Below, piece after piece: positions 58,164-64,000 of a stretch of 64,000 nucleotides of DNA. The DNA is from Megalopta genalis (Eukaryota > Arthropoda > Insecta > Hymenoptera > Halictidae): the NCBI RefSeq assembly GCF_051020955.1, contig NC_135018.1, positions 2,419,001 to 2,483,000 on the forward strand, in the 5' to 3' direction. The position numbers and the translations under genes are program-made. The stretch's first letter is position 1. Each line of letters opens with the position of its first letter. The notes under the pieces are model-generated. The model was not told where the DNA came from and ran no database searches. It worked only from the letters and a program-made list of their open reading frames with translations.

Positions 58164-58483
58164 CACTTTATCGACCGCTAGCCTATTTATCGGCTTTTCG
58201 ATTGCCAATGCTTATCGACCGATAGCCTATTAATCGACTTTTAGCTATCGACGGTTTTCGCTTCTTTACTGTTTTGTTAGTAGCTGACCTCCTGTATGCT
58301 GACCTCCCCATATCCTTATGAATTATAATTATAATAATTATATTATTATTTATTATTATTTTTAAAGGAATAAGCACAACACAATGAATAGCGAAAATGT
58401 AGCCGGTACTGGGAGCAAATGCGCGCGCGACTAAGCCAGTCCTTACTGAGTGGCAGCCTCAACCACGACCGGACGATAAAGTG
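58164..58483 (+). mobile_element. piggyBac-like TTAA MITE, 320 bp
   Basis: Exactly flanked by TTAA at 58160-58163 and 58484-58487. Terminal inverted repeats CACTTTATCG / CGATAAAGTG continue with imperfect pairing. Internal near-direct repeats read TATCGACCGCTAGCCTATT and TATCGACCGATAGCCTATT. It is inserted just after the poly(A)-like signal of the LTR-like fragment, so it is younger than that element. No open frame. Confidence 0.9.
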
Positions 58484-58487
58484 TTAA

Positions 58488-58878
58488 GCAAAGTATTAGA
58501 ATCATATTCATTTTCATTCCATAATCCCAACAGTTTTCTTTCTCAGAGATGTCTTTATATTCTACTTCTTCTTCTCTGTTTCATTTTTCTTGTTCTTTTT
58601 TTTAAATATTCTGCGTCGAATTTTCAGTCCCAAAAGGTCAACTGACTTTTTTTTATTCCTTGCTCAATTTTTAATCATTCACAAATATCAGCGCGCAGAT
58701 GATCGAATTTCCAACCGAATCAATGCCACAATTATAACGTTATGTATTCTGAGCCTCACGGAGCACAGCATTCTGCGAGGGAGCATAGTAATGTGGCGGC
58801 TACCTCCAGACCCGCCAGCAGAGGGCTCCTCTTCCCGCTAGTTGTAGGGTTACGATATGAGATTATTGCGTTCTTATA
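58488..58878 (-). other. possible leader of the minus-strand LTR element
   Basis: Lies on the internal side of the primer-binding-like site at 58879, where a leader and gag start would be expected. I found no recognisable gag frame. The left part, from about 58490, may instead be the continuation of the LTR-like fragment. Confidence 0.3.
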
Positions 58879-59550
58879 TCACGTCGGGGTCACCAATGTA
58901 GGTGCGGTATGAAATTAAATACTCGAGGTTCCCTACTATACGTGTGCACACTTCGAGGTTCAGAGACGGAGAGCCACGAGGAGGAAATGTGCTCCTCGTG
59001 ATGGCGGCATAGAGCCGCCGCGCCTGCGCCCTGCGCAGGCGGTCGGAGTGGGGGAACCACGTCCCCACATAGTAACCGATTCGCCTCGATCCCTATATAT
59101 ACAGAGACTTCGTCCTACCCCCACGTCTAAGGCAAGGGCCCGCTAGGATAGTGTGGCGGTTTGCTTGGTATTATGTTCTCTTAAATTGGATTCTCTGAGA
59201 ACTGGGAACGATGGCTTCTCGGTAATAAAGGAAACAGTTAATTTGGTTTAACTTGTAACGTGATTTATTCAACTTTATGCGTACGTCCTTAGACTATTTG
59301 TACGTCTTGCTATTAGACTGTGCGTCTACTCTCTTGGGAGGTAGCTATTAGACTGAAGGTCTATCCTCTTGGGAGATAGCTATTAGACTGATGGGGAGCC
59401 CAGTGGTTCGCCTAGCAACAGCTAGTTACAAAGTTGCAGGTGGCGCTGTGTGCCGCTTGCAGGTGCGCACGCCACAATAGCCTTACTGATGGAGTCCTCT
59501 AGCGGGCCCCGGACGAAACGTCCCCCCTCTCCTTTTCTCGCACCCCGACA
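58879..59550 (-). mobile_element. LTR plus primer-binding-like site of a retrotransposon
   Basis: Read on the minus strand, an LTR runs from TGTCGGGGTGCG (59550) to CGCACCTACA (58897). One base later comes TGGTGACCCCGACGTGA (58895-58879), a typical tRNA-primed site starting TGG. The LTR has a TATATATAGGG promoter-like motif near 59090 and is about 325 bp once a nested LTR is subtracted. No coding region remains to the left. LTR borders are inferred from matching inverted ends; no second LTR was found in the window. Confidence 0.65.
59152..59476 (-). mobile_element. solo LTR nested in another LTR
   Basis: A 325-bp element with ends TGTGGCG / CGCCACA and a 4-bp duplication ATAG at 59148-59151 and 59477-59480. 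The minus strand carries a GAATAAATCACG poly(A)-like motif. Internal repeats of CTATTAGACTG with TCCTCTTGGGAG-like phrases occur at 59310-59395. It splits GGGCCCGCTAG / CTAGCGGGCCC, an inverted pair of the host LTR. Confidence 0.82.
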
Positions 59551-59638
59551 AACACATACGACAGCCGCCAAAGTAACTGGTCCAGAAATGTTTTCCCCTT
59601 TCTCCTAATATTCAAAGAACTATAATTCAAACTCCTAA

Positions 59639-60273
59639 CAAATATCAACGGGGCACAGTAATCGGCGCCTCTACCCTATCCATTCCCTGGCTTCGTTGAG
59701 ACGCACTCTGGAGAGTTCTGCGATGGTAAAGAGTTCCGTACGTTTAAATTTACATGCCGGCACCAGAGACCGTGTAAATTAAAGCGTGCACTACTGTTCG
59801 GCAGTGTTGGCGCGTTCTAGCAAATCTTGGTGCTTAAAGAAATATCAACGGGGCACAGTAATCGGCGCCTCTACCCTATTCATTCCCCGGTTTCGTCGAG
59901 CTGGCACCCGAGTCCGTGTAAATTAAAGCGTGCACTACTGTTCGGCAGGGATGGCGCATTCTAACAAATCTTGGTGCTTAAAGAAATATCAACGGGGCAC
60001 AGTAATCGGCGCCTTTACCCTATCCATTCCCCGATTTCGTCGAGCTGGCACCCAAGTCCGTGTAAATTAAAGCGTGCACTACTGTTCGGCAGGGTTGGCG
60101 CGTTCTAGCAAATCTTGGTGCTTAAAGAAATATCAACGGGGCACAGTAATCGGCGCCTTTACCCTATCCATTCCCCGATTTCGTCGAGCTGGCACCCGAG
60201 TCCGTGTAAATTAAAGCGTGCACTACTGTTCGGCAGGGTTGGCGCGTTCTAGCAAATCTTGGTGCTTAAAGGG
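59639..60273. repeat. 144-bp tandem repeat, 4 units
   Basis: Units start at about 59641, 59841, 59985 and 60129 with AATATCAACGGGGCACAGTA and end TCTTGGTGCTTAAAG. The first is 200 bp because it has about 56 extra bases (CACTCTGGAGAGTTCTGCGA region), a likely ancestral form. The last two are nearly identical. The core CACAGTAATCGGCGCC has diverged relatives near 12525 and 32583. Confidence 0.94.
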
Positions 60274-60476
60274 GACGCTGAAAGGCGAAACCGAGTGTCA
60301 GGGCCGAGAATAGCGTGACAGAGGTAAAGTAATCGGACGAGACCGCACGTCGTACACCGAGTTTCGCCTCCCCCGATTGTTCTTCCTTCAGTGTCCTTCC
60401 CGCTTGGCTAATGGTTTAATCCTAACACGGATGTTAACCAGATTACCGAGCGACGGAGTCGACTGTCCAGGTCTCC

Positions 60477-60517
<41 letters not shown>

Positions 60518-60933
60518 CTTGCGGTCGCCGCAGAACAAATTAGCCGCGGTTACGCGGATAACGACAAAAAAGGTTGATCGCCGCGATCCGAGAGCCACCG
60601 TCTGCAGCGATGGCTACCTTCTGCAATTTTCTGCAACGTCGCTCCCTTCTTCGGCCACCGGTATCCCGGCGACTCCATCCGCCATCCCTCTGTTCTCGCC
60701 GCTTTCCCCTCTTCCGCCGGATTGCGCTCCCTCGAGCCAGCGCTGCTGCCAGCTTTACGAGAATTTGTTGGGATTTGATGTGGCACGGAAGATGCGTGAA
60801 ACGAAGGAAACAGTTTCCGTTACGGCTTTCAAGATGACGTTTTCCCCCCCGGTAAATGAGCACTGTCTTTGACCAGTCTCCCTTTAATCCCTTAAACCTG
60901 CGGGTCACTGCACACGGACCCGCAGTGTATATA
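60274..60933. other. GC-rich unassigned intronic stretch
   Basis: Contains (CT)n at about 60478-60514 and overlapping frames on both strands (up to 122 codons) with no recognisable domain. CTGCGGGTC ... GACCCGCAG at 60899-60926 is a small hairpin just before a family C element. Confidence 0.4.
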
Positions 60934-61319
60934 CAGGGTGTCCCGAAATTATGGTCCTTCCGGGAAATCAGGGCTTCTCGAGGTCATTCGAAACAACTTT
61001 TTCCTTTACGAAAATTTTCTCCGTGGCGTCGTTCACGAGTTATTGACGAAAAACGGTGGCCAATGAGAGGCGAGCTCGATTGGCGCTCGATGCTCAGTTT
61101 CGCCGATTGGCTCGGCCGCCTTGCGCTAGGCGAGCTCGCCTCTCAATTGGCTCGGCCGCCGCGCGCCACCCGAGAGCGTGCCTCTCATTGGTCACTGTTT
61201 TTCTTGAATAACTCGTAAACGAAGCCGCGGATTGCAATTTCGCTGAGGAGAAGGTTAGTTAAGATGACTTCAGGAACCCCTCGTTTCCCGGTGGTATCGT
61301 AATTTTGGGACATTTTGTT
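60934..61319 (+). mobile_element. family C MITE
   Basis: Left end CAGGGTGTCCCGAAATTATG with TA before it; right end TTTTGGGACATTTTGT is slightly decayed. The arms contain GACGAAAAACGGTGGCCAAT and its partner. Its centre has two tandem GATTGGCTCGGCCGCC-like stretches. Confidence 0.9.
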
Positions 61320-62442
61320 TACAGGTGTCGTTGACCATTTTTTTTCTGCTACTTTGGTAGAGCAAGTCTATTTATTAATGATATATAATAATATGTAATA
61401 ATATACGATATAATATAATACATATAAAATATACTATATATAATATGTAATAATATACAATATAATATGATATATATAATATATAATAATATATAATATA
61501 ATATATGTAATATGCAATAATTTTCTGTGAAACCATGTTTGTAACTTCAATAATCCTGCAATGGGAGACTGAAACTTTCAACAGAAGATTTCAATCGTCG
61601 TCAAAGATCGATTTCACTTGATCTTTGTGAAAGATCAAGTTGAAGTCTGGAAAATATTAAAATTTAGTTGTGCAGTGTTACCAACAAGCGCTGCATACGC
61701 GTCTGTTCCAGCAGTGTACATTATTTGAACGGGGAACAAACATTTTCCTTTTCCAACATCCTGCTGGCCTGAAACCGCAGCAACCACGAAATGTAGACAC
61801 CATCAGTCAGACTAGGCTTGCTACATACAGGACCGGTTTGTAAATTCTGCTAGACACACAGACACATGTAATATAAGGATCAAACATGTGCGTAAACAGC
61901 AGGTGTCCATACATATATGTATGTATGTATGTACCAGGAACAGTCGCCGTGAAGTTCTAATTGTGAAAAGTTTCAACTTGTTCTACGCTGGAATACGAAC
62001 ACGAGAATCGAGTGACTGTGGATATTTATTTATTCGCAGCGATAATCTTGTACAATAATAAATTGTATTACACCAGGTTGGCGCAACGATGATAGTCGAA
62101 TTCTTTCGCTTTGTATTACGATTTGTATTACACTTTTCTAATAAATCTTATTCTTCATCAAACGTTGGAAAGATCACTTTGCACAAGCAGATTGTGCGAC
62201 AGAAAATTTTAAAAATGATATATGTAACAAAAGGCACAAACAGCAATATCAATTAGAGACAATATATGCAAAGAGCGTGGAATAAAAGTAATCGTTTGCA
62301 GATCCGTAAATTGTATTAAATTGGCTGAAATTTGTACATTAAAAATTTCCATAATTTATAACAAGCATTTTTATGTAGAAATATGTGAATTTGACTGTTT
62401 GCTGTGACCTTGAACTGTGCTGTCGAGCTCAACAGTTTGAAC
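61320..62442. other. unassigned intronic stretch
   Basis: AT microsatellite at 61378-61515 (ATATAATATGTAATAATATA type) and a (TATG)n run at 61912-61932. Otherwise unique AT-rich DNA with no recognisable gene. Confidence 0.45.
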
Positions 62443-62898
62443 AATATTTTCCTCCTAATTGACGCTCAGATTGTCTTCGAAAATGGACAATTTGAGAAGG
62501 GGAGATGCGATTATTCGAGCCTTGCGGTCCGTTTTTATAGTTACGGATTGTCAACAATTATAAAAACGAGCTGCAAGGCACAAATAATCGTATCTCCCCT
62601 TCCCAAATTGGCCATTCTCGTGCAAAATCTGAGCAGTCAATTTAGGGAGAATTCACTGTACAGTAATGTCTCCCTAATTGACGCTCAGATTGTCCACAAA
62701 AATGGACGAGGAAGCCTTTTTTGGGAAGAATTTGGGAAGAGGGGCTTTGCGAATTCGAGACTTGCGACTCGTTTTTATAGTTATCGATTTGCAACAATTA
62801 TAAAAACGAGCTGCAAGGCTCGAGTAATCGCACCCCCTCTTCCCAAATTGTCCATTTTCGTGCAGAATCTGAGCAGTCGATTTAGGGAGAATTCACGG
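62443..62898 (+). mobile_element. tandem pair of family A MITEs
   Basis: Copy one is 62443-62658 (left end eroded to TTCCTCCTAATTGACGCTC). Copy two, 62661-62898, starts CAGTAATGTCTCCCTAATTG. They share the TA junction CACTG-TA-CAGTAATG. Both have the TGAGCAGTCRATTTAGGGAG end of the 15031 array. Copy two has an insertion with a duplicated TTTGGGAAGA. Confidence 0.92.
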
Positions 62899-63385
62899 TA
62901 CATAATATAATATTAATAATATAATATATAATAATATAATATTAATAATATAATATATAATAACATAATATTAATAACATAATATTAACAATATAATATT
63001 AATAACATAATATTAATATAATATTAATAATATAATATATAATAATATAATATTAATAATATAATATATAATAACATAATATTAATAACATAATATTAAC
63101 AATATAATATTAATAACATAATATTAACAATATAATATTAATAACATAATATTAACAATATAATATTAATAACATAATATTAACAATATAATATTAATAA
63201 CATAATATTAATATAATATTAATAATATATAATAATATAATATTAATAATATAATATTAATAATATAATATTAATAACATAATATTAATATAATATTAAT
63301 ATAATATTAATAATATAATATTAATAATATAATATTAATAACATAATATTAATAATATAATATTAATAACATAATATTAATGTGA
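62899..63385. repeat. AT microsatellite (AATATTAATAACATAAT type)
   Basis: Units of 9-21 bp, ATAATATTAATAATATAAT and ATAATATTAATAACATAAT. Begins exactly at the right TA of a family A element and stops about 100 bp before the mannosidase exon. Confidence 0.92.
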
Positions 63386-63481
63386 GAATATATTTCAAAC
63401 TTGTCCCAAACTCATCAACAGCAAATTCCCGTTCCACGTAATATTAGCAAGTCCTAATCCGTTCATTCGTTCTTCCCGCAG

Positions 63482-63697
63482 ATGATGAAGCACGGCTGGG
63501 ACAACTACGTGAGGTACGCCTGGGGAAAGAACGAGCTGAAACCGATCTCGAAGAAAGGTCACAGCGCGAGCATATTCGGCGCGGCGAACATGGGCGCGAC
63601 GATCGTCGACGGTTTGGACACGTTGTACATCATGGGGCTCCATGACGAATTCAAACAGGGACGGGATTGGATCGCCGAGAACCTGGACTTCGATATC
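63482..63697 (+). CDS. alpha-Man-Ia: class I alpha-1,2-mannosidase, second coding exon (catalytic domain start)
   Basis: Encodes 72 residues in phase 0, preceded by TTCTTCCCGCAG and followed by GTGAGT. Residues MMKHGWDNYVRYAWGKNELK, then PIS, GHSASIFG, GATIVDGLDTLYIMGL and WIAENLDFDI, are the opening of the GH47 alpha/alpha barrel. NELKPIS and ATIVD-LDTLYIM are conserved in all Golgi class I mannosidases. The catalytic acids lie in later exons outside this window, so activity cannot be judged. Joins the exon ending at 37536 without frame loss. No defects seen. Confidence 0.95.
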
Positions 63698-64000
63698 GTG
63701 AGTAGCAATCTACTTTTTTTTTTACAAAACGCAACCATGCTGGGTAGCGTTGTCGATTAGTTCCGTCTTGGGGAACGGAAACGCGGCTGAAGAAGCAATC
63801 GGCGTCTATAACGGTCCGTAAGGACGCGAAGCAAATGTGTCCCGCTGCGAAAACTACTCTTCGCGCCAGGATTTTCGAACGCGCACGATAAACCTCGCGC
63901 GTTCGATTAAAGCCACGCGTCCCGTTCCGCAGCTACCGCGTAACGCGCGCTGAAGCTCGCAACTGCTGGATTTTGACAAGAGAATAAAGCTTGTCGTGAC
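63698..64000 (+). other. start of next intron of the mannosidase gene
   Basis: Follows the GTGAGT donor at 63698. Includes a T run at 63714-63722, then GC-rich unique DNA. No further exon before the window ends. Confidence 0.75.

Larger units (their letters stand above)
37537..63481 (+). other. giant intron of the mannosidase gene, about 25.9 kb
   Basis: Donor GTAAGC at 37537 and acceptor TTCTTCCCGCAG ending at 63481 join two phase-0 exons into a family-consistent protein. The intron is filled with MITEs, satellites, a mariner relic and LTR fragments listed separately. Conserved non-coding sequence or alternative first exons could be hidden inside; none was recognised. Confidence 0.85.

Overview
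This is a eukaryotic, almost certainly insect, genomic window. The only convincing protein-coding content is two exons of one gene on the + strand, a class I alpha-1,2-mannosidase (GH47 family, Golgi Man-IA/IB type). The first coding exon (37171-37536) gives a short cytoplasmic tail, a membrane anchor and a proline-rich stem. The second (63482-63697) gives the start of the catalytic domain. Both exons are bounded in phase 0 by consensus splice sites, so one intron of about 25.9 kb fills most of the right 40% of the window. The gene continues past the right edge. A hymenopteran source is my guess, from GC-rich patches alternating with very AT-rich DNA and from dense TA-flanked foldback elements. 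The sequence alone does not prove it.

Everything else is non-coding repeat landscape. Four classes of short non-autonomous DNA element recur. Family A is a foldback MITE of about 216 bp with TA target duplications and ends CAGTAATGTCTCCC; it has some 20 copies, including tandem arrays. Family B is about 237 bp with ends GAGCCGTTTATTTTG. Family C is about 370 bp, an almost complete inverted repeat with ends CAGGGTGTCCC. The fourth class is a set of TTAA-flanked, piggyBac-like elements at 24680-25048, 36651-36801, 39498-40315 and 58164-58483. Relics of autonomous elements are a mariner transposase (about 45157-45591, minus), a Penelope-like GIY-YIG endonuclease (21174-21410, minus), and a retrotransposon LTR with an adjacent primer-binding-like site, itself invaded by a second LTR (58879-59550, minus).

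Tandem repeats are the other main component. Unit sizes are 12 bp (50708-51182), 15 bp (2578-3022), 19 bp (46401-47235), 22 bp (inside a family A element, 56750-57020), 28 bp with a 420-bp higher-order period (42875-45045), 31 bp (22496-23072), 36 bp (28061-28640), 140 bp (1-575) and 144 bp (59639-60273), plus many AT microsatellites. Several unit sequences contain no stop codons, so they produce long meaningless open frames. AT repeats repeatedly start inside or at the end of family A copies, which suggests that these elements seed microsatellites.

Layout: 1-36800, repeats and unassigned DNA upstream of the gene (intergenic or an earlier intron); 36802-37170, GC-rich and purine-rich leader; 37171-37536, first coding exon; 37537-63481, giant intron packed with transposons and satellites; 63482-63697, second coding exon; 63698-64000, start of the next intron. 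No tRNA, rRNA or CRISPR array was seen.
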